From Lodderomyces elongisporus (taxonomy: Eukaryota; Ascomycota; Pichiomycetes; Serinales; Debaryomycetaceae): DNA of 64,000 bases. The stretch covers positions 926,001 to 990,000 of the forward strand of contig NC_083675.1 in the NCBI RefSeq assembly GCF_030384665.1, written 5' to 3'. Below are positions 37,301 to 47,633 of the stretch, in pieces (the first letter of the stretch is position 1; every line of letters starts with the position of its first letter). The position numbers and the translations under genes were made by a program. Under the pieces are notes generated by a model, which saw nothing but the letters and a program-made list of their open reading frames with translations, searched no databases and was not told where the DNA came from.

Positions 37301-38474
37301 AGATGATGTTGTTGTTGAGACTAAACAAATTGAAAACATTCACAATGATCAATACAGGGATAAAGAGACAAACAACCTTTTGGATGATAGGTATGTTGAC
37401 TCGAGGATCCTCCCTATTTCAGCTGATGAAATGGAGAGTACAATTGAGCTTGGTCGCCAACAAGATGTCACAGAATGCATTGAAAATGTTTTGTTTCAGA
37501 TTGAGTCTGCTTTACCACCAACATCTTTGGACGAAGATAACGAGCAAAATGATATGGTAAAGGAGTTATTTTATGGAAAAACAAAGCAAGTCATTCAGCC
37601 ATTGCAAGGAGATTCTTTACAAACGAGAACATCAGTTGAAAGATTCAACAGCTTAATCATCAATGTTAGTGATCATCCAAAAAGCATATACGATTCTTTG
37701 GACAGTTACTTTAATGAAGATATTGTCAACTTGGAAGATGGACCCGTCAAAAAGTCAATCACCATTGCTGAGCTTCCCCAAATTATGCAGTTTCATGTTC
37801 AAAGAGTTATGTTTGATAAAGTAAAGTTGGTTGCGTACAAAAGCATTGAACCCATTCCATTTAGTGAGAAAATATACCTCGGTAGGTATTTGGACACAAA
37901 AGATGAAGAGTTATTGCGCAAACGTGAACAAGTGTTTCAATGGAGAAGGGAGATTCTTGATTTAACAAGTCGAATCTCCAATATCACTCAGGTTGATGAG
38001 CGCAGTCAAATGTCTATCATCGATAGCTTGACTGCTACAAAGAAGTTCCTTGAGAAACGTATCATCAACAATGACAAGTTGTGCATTGAGCTCACGACAA
38101 TTCAAGTTATTTCCGATCAAATTGAAAAGTTGAAGCAACAATTGGCAGAAGCAAAGGAGCGAATTGCAGATCTCCAAACAAGGATCTCTCAACAATTTGA
38201 TTCATACAACAAGATTGGATATTCCATCTTTGCAATTTTTATCCATAGAGGAGAAGCAAGTTATGGCCATTACTGGATTTACATCAGAGATCCGCACCAA
38301 CATGGTATCTTCAGAAAATATAATGACGAGATTGTTAGTGAGGTTCCTGAATCTGAGGTATTCAATTTCCTTGAGGGCAACACTGCGACCCCGTATTATA
38401 TCGTTTACGTTAAAGATGCATTAGAAAAGGATTACATCAATCCTCTAAATAGATCTATAACATGTAGAAGCTAG
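34341..38474 (+). CDS. UBP2: Ubiquitin-specific protease Ubp2
   Basis: This 1377-residue protein fits the Ubp2 family (1272 in S. cerevisiae). A long N-terminal non-catalytic region of about 780 residues precedes a C-terminal USP domain. The Cys box is GLDNIGNTCYLNSLLQYYF with catalytic Cys790. The His box is GEASYGHYWIYIRDP with His1310. A QDVTECIENVLFQIE QQDxxEF-like motif lies between. A Glu/Asp-rich insertion (about 880-1020) and a coiled-coil insertion (about 1190-1290, with LKQQLAEAKERIADLQTRIS) split the catalytic domain. Ubp2 opposes Rsp5 by removing K63-linked chains, together with Rup1. Three CTG codons lie at residues 7, 13 and 15, in the divergent N-terminus. Confidence 0.95.
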   Translation: MYDEIDLEKRLSLHLDPNFSTNNLNSNLDDEQALSSNSELAKIQTQMQPPTQVGEQTEKQKQTVGLSRNPFRNASSAFDELENPTELLTSEEIEKTTQLFTQPQSGQYSMQEEVATPATISTDFTMTGPKLTPQELKLYPFKTLNRILDDLKWTVPYKEKFGQSLLNTRPIEYSESLPALVGSCRTVPELCIMNEMIDFCPAIQKFEFFDGKQIVNLIRGVIISTNKEIYHFRIMILQDNTNPFVVNVVDKHQYHVIPESHVSDVEKELLSTLLLERNDTEETAVIDDAFFKSLSAPNNNILRVTIIKSEFNQEDLKSLFDPQAIKERYLASLPRHPDLDASRIPKAQQCVNMLIKVLKGPILLGDQNVRVISLNTSLDAHVDVSFLIENLGFTLDRERNEVSPPKLIDSHFLLESYIRKALELIIIAQTLPPENNIARISYSFSTNLNKVFDVIAEVDKKESTTNFTSNFANRNKSFIQLSISGHFTDDLIIKCFESTMQSNPENKLFYIDALKDVKSIRQSAGTSYNSKLTLYINKKLHAGDFVGYKDLIESLKILGIEVDPSYTDARLLDDDAIIAAYQTHFKDDPRNYQYYNKQLKSVAIAKNSQRIRDYLAGEILPMSLALFELEIEEITEDDVVITAFEFKLEDILQRNGFDKTASEVVLLTRAFASIAIQRKSYLLLNYLEQKLPEYASVPQETRYGETLLSRSYELLGALDSNSDFELVSIFQSVLSTSSIDIRVLRRAFRSIANSRNSQVMQTFLETGKIDSQLLPAENWPAGLDNIGNTCYLNSLLQYYFCIKPLRDLILNFDEDKIDTGLISNERKIGGRVVEEAEIKRAYQFIYHLKSLFHEMIHTNSRCVKPSRELAYLSFLPSSLPVTFVDGNELGAKKSENAEQDMDTEMEDADVTIVEHQEYSMGNTEYKDNLVDDHNTASSLLSNFDTDSLEEPETLVTSGEPNKEFDDFVEGKVVKFENADQPNDDEDEDDVVVETKQIENIHNDQYRDKETNNLLDDRYVDSRILPISADEMESTIELGRQQDVTECIENVLFQIESALPPTSLDEDNEQNDMVKELFYGKTKQVIQPLQGDSLQTRTSVERFNSLIINVSDHPKSIYDSLDSYFNEDIVNLEDGPVKKSITIAELPQIMQFHVQRVMFDKVKLVAYKSIEPIPFSEKIYLGRYLDTKDEELLRKREQVFQWRREILDLTSRISNITQVDERSQMSIIDSLTATKKFLEKRIINNDKLCIELTTIQVISDQIEKLKQQLAEAKERIADLQTRISQQFDSYNKIGYSIFAIFIHRGEASYGHYWIYIRDPHQHGIFRKYNDEIVSEVPESEVFNFLEGNTATPYYIVYVKDALEKDYINPLNRSITCRS

Positions 38475-39465
38475 AAACATGTTTAATACTTTTTATTTTA
38501 TAAACTTTATCTTCCTTTCTTTGAGATCCAATTCTATGATGAATGGTTTCTCCTTTGATTTTAAACCGTGTTTTCGTTTTAATTTTATGAGTAAGAAAGA
38601 AGTGGGTTTGTAAAAATTGGGTTGATTGATACATATAAAGAAAAATAGTCCTTTAATACTGATTGATTCAGTTTCGTTTGCAAAATACCAAACTTTTGGA
38701 TTCGCCTAACATTTGTGTGAGCTAGGTTGATTGCCACTTTTTTTTCCCTTTCTTTTCTTTTTTGTACTTGACTTACTAATTATGATTGCTAATATTCGCT
38801 GTAAATACTTGGATCAGTAAATGTCGCCCCCCCTCCCCCATTTCGATATCAATCTTTAAAGAGAAAAAGATATTCTCTGGTTTAATTTTTGTCTACTAGT
38901 TTTCCATATTGTTTTTTGGTCTCCTTCTAATCGTGATTGATCAGATGCTTTCTTCGAGCACATAGATGATCTACTCTGTTGAACATATAAACTAAGATTT
39001 TGGTTGATATAACTTTGTTTGCTTCTTTTTTGATGTACTAATTTAAACTTTCATCCCTCCTTTTCCCACTCCGCCCTCTACCCAACCGAGTCACCTCTAC
39101 TGGACTCTGGTGTGCTCTAATTCATTATATAATGTTTGATTAGATAATGCTCTGCTGTTCAGAATTATGCTGTGTAACATTGATTGATGTTGTTGCGGAA
39201 ATGTCAAAACTACGAAATGTATAAGCTTTATCAATTTTTTTTTTGAAACGTCCAAAAAAAATCAAGAGTTCACGTTATTCGATATTTGAACCTTCTACAG
39301 TCATGTTACTTTTTTCAATTTAACTATCAGTCAGTACTCGACATGAATTAATCAACTTCTTACATTTTCTAAACATAACAAGCTTCATTAAACACCGTTG
39401 CTACCTCTCCTTAAAGTAAAGAAGAAAAATTAAAAAATTTAAAAAAAAAAAAAAGAATAAGCGTC
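38475..39465. other. Convergent intergenic region, UBP2 to SFL-type gene
   Basis: 991 bp of AT-rich DNA with poly-T, a C-run (38827-38836) and a poly-A run at 39442-39454 close to the stop of the next gene. No gene or structured RNA is recognised. Confidence 0.35.
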
Positions 39466-41049
39466 CTATTCGTGTGGATATGAATTTGCACAAACCGAGT
39501 GAGGGGTGGCTGTTGCTATTGATGCAATAAGCTCCAGACACGATGGCAATGCATTTTTCTGTATACTTAGGCATGAAGATTGTTGAGTATTTGATACGTT
39601 CATAGATGAAGATTTATCCATCAAATTATTATTTGATGAAGTTGTGTTTAGCATCGCTTCAACTTCATATGGCGACATCTTCAGTTTGTCTATCGATTTT
39701 TCTGACACTTCCAGCAACACACTTGATTGGCCAAAATTCTCATTACTTTGATTATTTGATATTTTATTGCATTTGAGGTCAAACTGATAATTTTGGTGGC
39801 TGTTGGAGCTATTGTTAATGTCTTTATCGATGGTGTACATATTTGAACACAATCCAAAGCCCTTTGTTGGTGTTGATAAACTTTTGAGATCACTAGAAAA
39901 AAACGAAGAAATCTGAGGTGGTGGTAATATTGTGGGAACAGAAGAAGAAAAATATGATGACAGTGATGGGGGCAGTGATGATGATAATGATGATGCTGAT
40001 GATGTAGAAGATCCCAAAGAGTATGAGATGCCAAAACCTCGCATATTTGTGGGTATAATCGACTGACTAGGAACATGCGAAGCAATTTTGTGTGGATAAG
40101 CTGATGGGGATACTTTGCAATTACTGGTGTTATTAACATAAACGGGTTGCGGGGAAAACGATTGCCATTCCAGATTCTTTGTACGTTCGTTTTCGAACAA
40201 ATATGGTGTTGAAATTTCTGATAGAGCAGAGCTGGAGGGTGGTGTTACTTGGATTGCAGTAAGAACTGTTTTTGGTTCGTGTTGGCGAAAACGTTGATGG
40301 TCTTCATAGCGTCGTGTGTGATGATGATGATGATGATGATGATGTTGTTGTTGTTGATGCTGTTGATGATAATGATTATTTGGATGTACATGAGCAATTT
40401 TGGTTGATGAGCTCTCCCTTTTAAATAAAGGGTTCCTTGCTCTTTGATGTGCCTTTTTAGGAACTCGTCGCTGTATCAAGCTCAACATGTGATATTTACC
40501 CTTTTTAAATTGTCCTTTGGAGTGGCGGAAAGTCCACAATTTAACGTTTTTGACACCGCCTTTCTCGACATTATTGTCGTCGATATTGATTTTTTGAAAC
40601 CCGTACATGTTCAATTGTCTTATAAATGATTGCTCGTTGCTGTGCTTAAAATAACGTGCAAGTGCTATAGAAAAATCGTCTGTTGCTTCAATGTGAAACG
40701 TTTCACCATCTATATCCCACCATATCAAATGTGCAATCATAGGTTCATGCAACATGCTGTACAATCGGTGGACAAAAGTTGTTTGAAATTTGCTACTTGA
40801 TTTGGTGGTATTGCACTGAGGAAGGAGTCCAGCTACTTCTTCATTGTGCAGATTGTTATGGCGTGACATTCGTTTTGGGCTCAACGTGCTTCTACCGTAA
40901 TGACTACCAGTGTCAGCGCTCTCGGTTGTGGATTTGTTGTTGATTTTGTTGATATTTTCGTTGTTAAATTCTTGGTTCAGATTTTTAGTTGTTGCTGAAA
41001 AGTTATCGCTATTCCGCAGTTGCCAAACTATAGCAGTGCCTATTTGCAT
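39466..41049 (-). CDS. HSF-domain transcription factor, Sfl1/Sfl2 type (proximal copy)
   Basis: This 527-residue protein has an HSF-type DNA-binding domain at about residues 89-198. Within it, FVHRLYSMLHEPMIAHLIWW, then DGETFHI, then FKHSNEQSFIRQLNMYGFQK and LWTFRHSKGQFKKG are the family signatures. The FKHSN-FIRQLNMYGF helix is the recognition helix. Sequence outside the domain is low complexity: His-rich (about 228-243), Ser-rich and Asn-rich. The domain resembles Sfl1/Sfl2, which repress or activate flocculation and filamentation genes, more than Hsf1. It has a tandem paralog 4.9 kb upstream. From memory, the adjacent ADP1/BCS1/CEK2 set places C. albicans SFL1 here, but I cannot say which of the two copies is the direct ortholog. 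Confidence 0.9.
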   Translation of the reverse strand: MQIGTAIVWQLRNSDNFSATTKNLNQEFNNENINKINNKSTTESADTGSHYGRSTLSPKRMSRHNNLHNEEVAGLLPQCNTTKSSSKFQTTFVHRLYSMLHEPMIAHLIWWDIDGETFHIEATDDFSIALARYFKHSNEQSFIRQLNMYGFQKINIDDNNVEKGGVKNVKLWTFRHSKGQFKKGKYHMLSLIQRRVPKKAHQRARNPLFKRESSSTKIAHVHPNNHYHQQHQQQQHHHHHHHHHTRRYEDHQRFRQHEPKTVLTAIQVTPPSSSALSEISTPYLFENERTKNLEWQSFSPQPVYVNNTSNCKVSPSAYPHKIASHVPSQSIIPTNMRGFGISYSLGSSTSSASSLSSSLPPSLSSYFSSSVPTILPPPQISSFFSSDLKSLSTPTKGFGLCSNMYTIDKDINNSSNSHQNYQFDLKCNKISNNQSNENFGQSSVLLEVSEKSIDKLKMSPYEVEAMLNTTSSNNNLMDKSSSMNVSNTQQSSCLSIQKNALPSCLELIASIATATPHSVCANSYPHE

Positions 41050-43240
41050 GGTTCAAGATTGTTATTTTGTTATTCGTTCCTTGATTTTTTTCTTTAAACA
41101 GTATCCACTGAGGAGGAAAAATTGAATCCTTTTAAACAAAAAGAGTACGATTTCAAAGTCTCGTCTACAACTGCAGCTATGAGAGCTTGGAATCAGATAT
41201 ATGGAAATATGCCAATGAATGGAAGTGTGCAGAGAAAGCTTTTTGTTTTTTTGCAAGTCTTTTCTTTTTTTTTTTTTTTAAGAAAAAAAGAAGTCTTAAA
41301 TCAACAATAGGATGCCATAAGAGCACGGACTTGAAAAGGAAAGGGCGAATTTTATCAATTGGGAGGAAAAAAGAGGAGAGGCAGAGGTGCAGATTAATCA
41401 AAGTACCTAATAAATTTTTTGACATGATTTAGAAAACTATCATGTTGAAAATTTAGTTTTGAATTTGGTTTTTATTTGTTACGATTGTTCTCGAAATTGC
41501 AAGTTTTGTATTATTATTATTATTTTTTTTCTTTTGATTTGCACAATAAGGACTAGAATCTACAAACTTGCTCAAAAGCAATGAGGCAGCTATTGAATAG
41601 GAGACAGCCAAGTTGAACATGCGATATGTTTCAAGGATATAATTAGGCGCGAGAAAAAAAAGAGGAGGAATTGTTCACTTCGGGCTTTGCATGATGAATA
41701 TTAGCTGCAGAGGGCTTAACTATAATTACCATAAGTCGAGCTAATTTATTCATTTTTTACTTTTAATTTTTTTTTTCGCTGCTTTATTACAATGTGTTAA
41801 GAGTTTGGTTCTTATATTTGACTTTGGCAAACATTGTTGGGAATAATCATAACCAAGGAGATGTGGGATCGCGGATTTCAACAATTTCATGAGATGACTA
41901 AGCAAGTTAATTTAAGTAACAATAGTAGTTCCCTTGGGTAAATTTTTATTTTGCCTTGACATTGCAGAGGCAAACTGTCCTCAAATGGCAGTTCAAGTTA
42001 TTTTTTTTTGATAAGGTAAGGCATCGCTAAATGTTTCTCAAAGTTTGAAAGATTTCTTGTCATTCGTGTCGATGCATTACTTTGCCCCAATTTCTTACAT
42101 AAACCCCGTAGAAAAGATTTACCCAAGCAATGGTTCCAGCCGTAAAATTCACGGTGATTCAGATTCGTTTAGCACTCGTTAGCATTGATGCCCTTTGAGC
42201 TGACACCTATTGATTGGTGACTTAATCACTATTTCCACAAAAGTGATCAAAAGGTTGAACTAAAGCTTTGGCGGACCAGAAAACTTCAAAATACAACTAG
42301 AAAAATTTCTTTTTCATTTCATCTGCAAGAGCATCGCTAGGTAGAAAATTTTCCGATGCACGCTCGGCCACTTCCATGGGCAATTATTTTTTTTCTTTCA
42401 TTATATGTTGAATTGTAGACAAACTAGATGGCATTCATGTGTGTGCGTGGAAATTTTTTCAAGAATGTGGCTCTGCTTATGAACAGGATAAACAACGCGA
42501 TGAAAAAGAGTGGAATAAAACAACAATAGCAAGATTCCACGAATGAAAAAAAAAAAAAATTAATGCATATAATGCATTTTGATGGAATGAAATTGTCGAT
42601 CGTCTACAGGAGTGTATCCAGTTGAATGCTTCAGTGCTTTCTCGGTGTCTCAAAAAATGAATTATAAGAAAACTACTTCTTTTTAGTATTGAAAATACTT
42701 TATTGGTAAGGAAGTCTGGAACATCGGCATGTTTAAAAAGATAAAAAAGAATCCTTCATCTTCCGAAAGAATAAAACTGGAGAAAAAGAAAAAAAGAAAA
42801 AAACAAAAGAAATCGACCAGGAAGTTGCGATTACCAAATAGCAAAAAACGCACCACGATAAGTGCTCAGTTGAGCTTTGGATAATTTGCTGTTTGTATAT
42901 TTTATTGCCGTTTTTTGCAACAATTGTTGAAAAGGAATTGCATCGGCAAAGAATTTTGTGCAATTTGTACATTTCCTAAAGAATTTGAAAGTTTGCACTT
43001 TATCTTTTTCAATGTTTGATCCAGGTTCGATACATAATCAATTCAATGTCTGTACAATTTTCATTTGGAAAAAAAGAAACGTTTGCGTCATGTTCTTCTT
43101 TTCTAATGCTTTTTAGCATATTTAGGCAGCTTAAAAAAATGGTTACCCTCACAGTTTATTGCTAGCTTAAGCTCTGTCTCAACTTACAGTTTTCAACTGG
43201 TCAAATAATAGAAGACTCATTTCTTGTTTCTTGAATAATC

Positions 43241-43270
43241 TAAAATGTTTTAAAATGTTTTAAAATGTTT
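43241..43270. repeat. Three perfect 10 bp repeats TAAAATGTTT
   Basis: The 10 bp unit is repeated three times without change, placing A/T tracts in helical phase. Confidence 0.85.
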
Positions 43271-44212
43271 TGGAAGTTTTTAAAAATGAAATGTTGAATT
43301 TGCAAAGCACTTCTTTTATTTCCGCATTCATTTCAAGTTTCAGTTATGATGCTAAACCTTTCATATTCTTCCACTTTTTTTTTGCAATGGATGTCTTCAT
43401 TTATTATTTCAGAAATGTTCATGAACAACAAAAACTAGTGCAGAAGGCATCGTGATGTGTTTCTTTATGGAGTGTTGGTTGTTTCGTGGACCTGTAAACT
43501 TGAAGAATTGCAAAATGTGCGGGTTCATTACTGCGGAGAATATTGCAGCTTTTTTTTTATTATAATTTCTTTTTTCCATTCAAAGTTAACTCCGCTCTTT
43601 GCGCTATGCTGGTTGAATCTCAACTTAGTTATTTTGTTTGTAAGTATTGGCTAATCAATACCCGCCCTGTCTCCCTCTCTCTTATTCCTTCTCTCTTTCA
43701 TTCTCTCCTGTCTGTAACAAATGCAATTGTGAATTTCTTTTTTTCTTTCATAGGTAAACTCAATAAAATTCAACAAAGTTGGAAACAAATATTCCATGAA
43801 ATAGTGTGTACATTGGAGAATAGCGACAAAATGGAAGCAATTACGATAAGCTAGTTAAATTTGCCATGAAATGTATTGTTCTTTATCTTTAGCCCCTTTC
43901 AAGTAATTATCTAAACTTGCTACTCTCGCTTATACTTGCCTCAAAACAAGTGCCTTCCAATAAAATGATTGGATCCTCGGTTGTTTTTTGTTGAAGTGTC
44001 GCTGGCTATTGATTTGTGAACTTGATGGATGCCAAAGCCGATGCACGAGTGAAACAAAGCTGCAACAACAAAAATAGATATCATAAAAAGAACAGGGTGT
44101 GGTATAATGCCGTTTTATGTGGTTTTGTGGCTTATGGAGTTGAATGTTTCTTAACCATATTTTTATTTCTCTATTTTTTTTTTGGTTCAAATTAAAAAAA
44201 AACAATCTCCAA

Positions 44213-44226
44213 AAATACCGGTATTT
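44213..44226. promoter_or_regulatory. Perfect 14 bp palindrome AAATACCGGTATTT
   Basis: The sequence equals its own reverse complement. Its core ATACCGGTAT recurs at 50058-50067. A dimeric factor site is possible but no factor is identified. Confidence 0.4.
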
Positions 44227-45917
44227 AAATGTGTTTCCTTTTTTGCAACTAAACAAACGTGTTACTCGTCCTCGTGCAACAAGTGCCCAGCTAAAGTTAT
44301 TGATTGAATGCATTTACTTTATTTTAAAATAGGTTTTTGAATTTATCCATCAATTGTTTCCAAAGTGCAATTGCTGCATTTTTAAAAGGTTGTTTGTTTG
44401 GTGTTGTTGTATTTTTCTTTTTCCTTCTTCCAAAGGTGATGTATTTTAGGTAGATTTCAAATAATCTAAATGTTCTTTCCCGTGATCGATACTCAAAGTT
44501 CATAAACCATTTTCCATCAATGTTACTTCATTGTTATGTTAGTCTTTGAAAACTAGATTGATGAAATTTGCTGAAAAATCTTTTATTTAACATGAAAGAT
44601 AAAAGAATGCACCAAAAGTATCACTTCTTTCTTGTAAAAAAAAATAAAACCACAAAGGAAACAAACAGAATGAACAAATTTTAACAAAAAACTGAGGAAG
44701 CAGTATATTGGAATTGATTTGTTAGGTTTAAACTAACATATTCGATATTTTCAGTGCTTCTTTGTTCGTGTTTGGACCGCATTGCTTCTGAGCAAAATGC
44801 TTTAATTTTTAACATATTATTTTTATCATTATTTTAATTGTTTCTTTGTAGTAGATCTACAATGAATGGTCAACATAGTGTCATGAATAGCTGTTTTCTT
44901 TTTTCATCCTTGAACTTCAATATTTGCATGCTTACAGCTTTCACCTTTGTCAATTCGTTATCAACAAGTTGTCTAAATTGAACCGGACCAAAATAAAAAA
45001 TGGAAAAGTTTTTTAACTTGCAAACTAATAATCGCTTAGTTGTTTTTTTTTAAAAAAAATCCATCAAAGTTTAGCCAAATTCTAAACTAAAATTATAAAA
45101 AACTGTTGTTGCTCATAACGGTTTCTTTTTTTAAGGGGATTTGCATTTCCATGTCGGTGGACCATTTAGATGTATTTTTGATCTCGATTTCTTGAGGGGT
45201 AGAACCTCTAGAAACAATTGTACTCTTTTTTTTTGGCAGCGTTTACCATCATTCTTCCTTCCTTCCTAACACTTGGATTCAAAGTTCAGTCGTGAAAGTG
45301 TTTTGCCAAAAAGAAAAAGAAATTAAAATAATCTTTTCTTGTATAAAATGGGTAGATAAAAAAAAAAGAATAGAATAGAATAGAAGATTTGTATTAGATG
45401 TATGGCGATGGATGTGTATTGGTTGTTCTTGATATATTGTGTTGCAAATGTTTGATAGAGTTGCTTTTTCGCGAACAAAATTTATTTATTTATTTATTTT
45501 TCCGTTTGTCATATTATTATTGCCAGTTCTTTTTTTTTTGTAGTCAATTCTCGTTTTGACGAAGTAGAGTATGAATATTTGAGAGAATATAATATATGTG
45601 TGATTAGCATAAAAATGAAATAAGGATTCAATTGCTGTCGCTTTTAATAGTCACAGCACACCACAAGAATGAATCAAATTAAGGTCGATTTACCTGAAAC
45701 CACTCCCTCTCTGCCCCACTTTTTTTTTTGAAAAATATTATCTATATGAACCAAAAGAAAAGAATGAATGATTGAAAAAAAGAAAAACAAAGGAAATGAA
45801 GGAAACAAAGAAACAAAGAAAAATTATATTATATAGCTATATTACGTGTTTAACTAAAATACTGTAAGGAATGACTACATGTCCAGCACATTTAAGTTCT
45901 TCAAAGATCCCGAATTC

Positions 45918-47633
45918 TCAACTCAACCTCATCTTTTTTAAATTAGGCTGATGCGGTTGCAATTGCTGATGATAATGATGATGATGTTGTTGTGGTTGTT
46001 GTGGTTGTTGTGATTGTTGATGTAACAGCAGCAGCAGCAGTGGATCGTAGAGGTTGTCTACAGGAGGCAAAGTCTTTAAACTCATATTGAGGTCAAAGAT
46101 ACTTGGTAAATTGGTTCTCGATGGCTCCTGGCTATTCTGAGCTGGGCGGCTTATGCCCTTTGTAGGATCTGGTAATGATGTCCATGAGAATGTTCTTCTT
46201 ATGGTGTCTTTAATGAGTGGATGGTTAAGTGGTGATGGGCGACGTGAAATAGGTAGCGAATTGGGCCTCAGTAATGATGGCCGATGTGCTTGATTTATTT
46301 GATGTGTTTGATTTGTTTGGTGTGAGTGGTATTGGCTGTTGGATTTGCTAGACTGTGAGCATTTCAGCATAATTTGTTGTTTGTATTCTTCAACTTTTTG
46401 ACTTATTTGTTCAGGCGAATTTTTCAACTCGTCAATTGTGGTCAACATCAGCACAAACTCATCAGCCTGCTGATGAAGTTGATAATGGTTGTATTCGATG
46501 TGTTTGTGTAAGCTTTGGTGGCCCGCCAATTGTTCTTGTGTTGCAGGCGAAGTTGACGTTAACAGCGAGATCGAGGTATTTCTACTAGTGTCGCAACTGT
46601 TGATTGATTTGGGAGAAAGCATATCAGATTTTGTTTGTTGAATACCAACTTTCAGATGGGGAGCATTCAGTGGTGCAGTAATTGGATGATGTACAACGGG
46701 AATATTGGTATGATATTGAGAATAATACATCGAGGATGCTGGAGGTGTCTGGACTTGTCCTGATGAGCTGTATGTAATTGTGGGAGTGTTTAGGGTTGGT
46801 TTAAAGTCAAAGTACGAGCCTCTAGACTGTCTAGTTTGCATGTTAGTTTGAACTTGTGTGTCATTGAATCCTGGTGTTGCATTGGTTAATGTTGTGATTC
46901 CAGTACTACAGCTCGAGTACTGGTCGCCAATTGGAATCGTTTTCAAGTTGATCACCTCTTTTTGCGAGTTGAGGTACTTTGTACTTCTTCTCTTTACTGA
47001 GCTCAACAATTCGTAGCCGCCCTTTTTGAACTGTCCTTGTGAGTGACGAAATACCCACAATTTGTTGTTCTTTGCAGTTTTGGTATCAACTTTCTTGCCT
47101 GGCAGTACTGTTGCTGAAGTTGCTGAAGTTGCGTCACTAATCTTGTGGAAACCATACATGTTCAATTGTCTGATGAATGATTGCTCATTACTGTGTTTGA
47201 AATACTTTGCCAACACGGAAGTGAGCTCATCCGAAGCATGGATGTGGAATGTTTCTCCATCTTCATCCCACCATATGACATGCGAGATTGAAGGGTCATA
47301 CAACATGTTGTAAAGTCTGTGGATAAATGTTTCCTGGTTTTTATTAGCAGCTACAGCTGCTGCTGCTGATGCTGATGCTGATGCTGCTGCAGAAGAAGAA
47401 GAAGAAGAATCTGATCTGGCCATCTCGACTGATGTCAAGTTGTCATTACCGGTTGAACCTAACCTCGATTGATGATAAGCTTGTGTTTGAGGCTGCAGGT
47501 TTTGCATGTACTTTGGTTCAGTTGAGTTTGTGGCAACTTCAGATAATGTAGATAATGAGTTTGGAGAGCCCATTGCCTGGGATTGATATGTTGTTATAGT
47601 CAATGGTGACTTTAATGGGGGCAGCAGTTGCAT
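45918..47633 (-). CDS. HSF-domain transcription factor, Sfl1/Sfl2 type (distal copy)
   Basis: The start is set at the ATG at 47631-47633, giving 571 residues; the frame continues upstream only from a TTG. A Ser/Ala-rich run (about 75-97) precedes the HSF domain at about 100-220: FIHRLYNMLYDPSISHVIWW, DGETFHI, FKHSNEQSFIRQLNMYGFHK and LWVFRHSQGQFKKG. Inside it is an insertion of about 20 residues (Thr/Ser/Ala, then Lys) before the last strand. A segment near 395-425 (LTTIDELKNSPEQISQKVEE) could be a short coiled coil. The C-terminus is Gln/His/Pro-rich and ends with a basic KKMRLS. It is closely similar to the 39466-41049 gene in the DNA-binding domain, and both are on the same strand, so a tandem duplication is likely. 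Role inferred: morphogenesis and flocculation control. Confidence 0.9.
   Translation of the reverse strand: MQLLPPLKSPLTITTYQSQAMGSPNSLSTLSEVATNSTEPKYMQNLQPQTQAYHQSRLGSTGNDNLTSVEMARSDSSSSSSAAASASASAAAAVAANKNQETFIHRLYNMLYDPSISHVIWWDEDGETFHIHASDELTSVLAKYFKHSNEQSFIRQLNMYGFHKISDATSATSATVLPGKKVDTKTAKNNKLWVFRHSQGQFKKGGYELLSSVKRRSTKYLNSQKEVINLKTIPIGDQYSSCSTGITTLTNATPGFNDTQVQTNMQTRQSRGSYFDFKPTLNTPTITYSSSGQVQTPPASSMYYSQYHTNIPVVHHPITAPLNAPHLKVGIQQTKSDMLSPKSINSCDTSRNTSISLLTSTSPATQEQLAGHQSLHKHIEYNHYQLHQQADEFVLMLTTIDELKNSPEQISQKVEEYKQQIMLKCSQSSKSNSQYHSHQTNQTHQINQAHRPSLLRPNSLPISRRPSPLNHPLIKDTIRRTFSWTSLPDPTKGISRPAQNSQEPSRTNLPSIFDLNMSLKTLPPVDNLYDPLLLLLLHQQSQQPQQPQQHHHHYHQQLQPHQPNLKKMRLS

Larger units (their letters stand above)
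41050..45917. promoter_or_regulatory. 4.9 kb gene-free region upstream of proximal SFL-type gene
   Basis: No convincing gene. The longest ATG frames (103 and 127 codons) are Phe/Lys-rich and lack coding character. It has two ATGCAT sites 9 bp apart (42563-42577), three 10 bp repeats (43241-43270), an ATACCGGTAT palindrome (44215-44224), a (TTTA)n tract (45480-45500) and poly-A/T runs. It probably includes the promoter and long leader of the proximal gene and the 3' UTR of the distal gene. Confidence 0.45.

Noticed and set aside
42563..42577. Paired ATGCAT motifs as Efg1 sites
   Set aside because: Only one of the two fits the recalled Efg1 motif RTGCATRW. ATGCAT is common in AT-rich DNA, so the pair was not raised as a finding.
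43021..43040. GGTTCGATAC sequence resembling a tRNA B-box
   Set aside because: No A-box or cloverleaf pairing is found upstream on either strand.
43930..44313. 127-codon frame on the minus strand between the SFL-type genes
   Set aside because: Composition is unusual (Phe, Trp, Lys, Arg) and no motif is seen. The rare palindrome at 44213 lies within it. Treated as chance.
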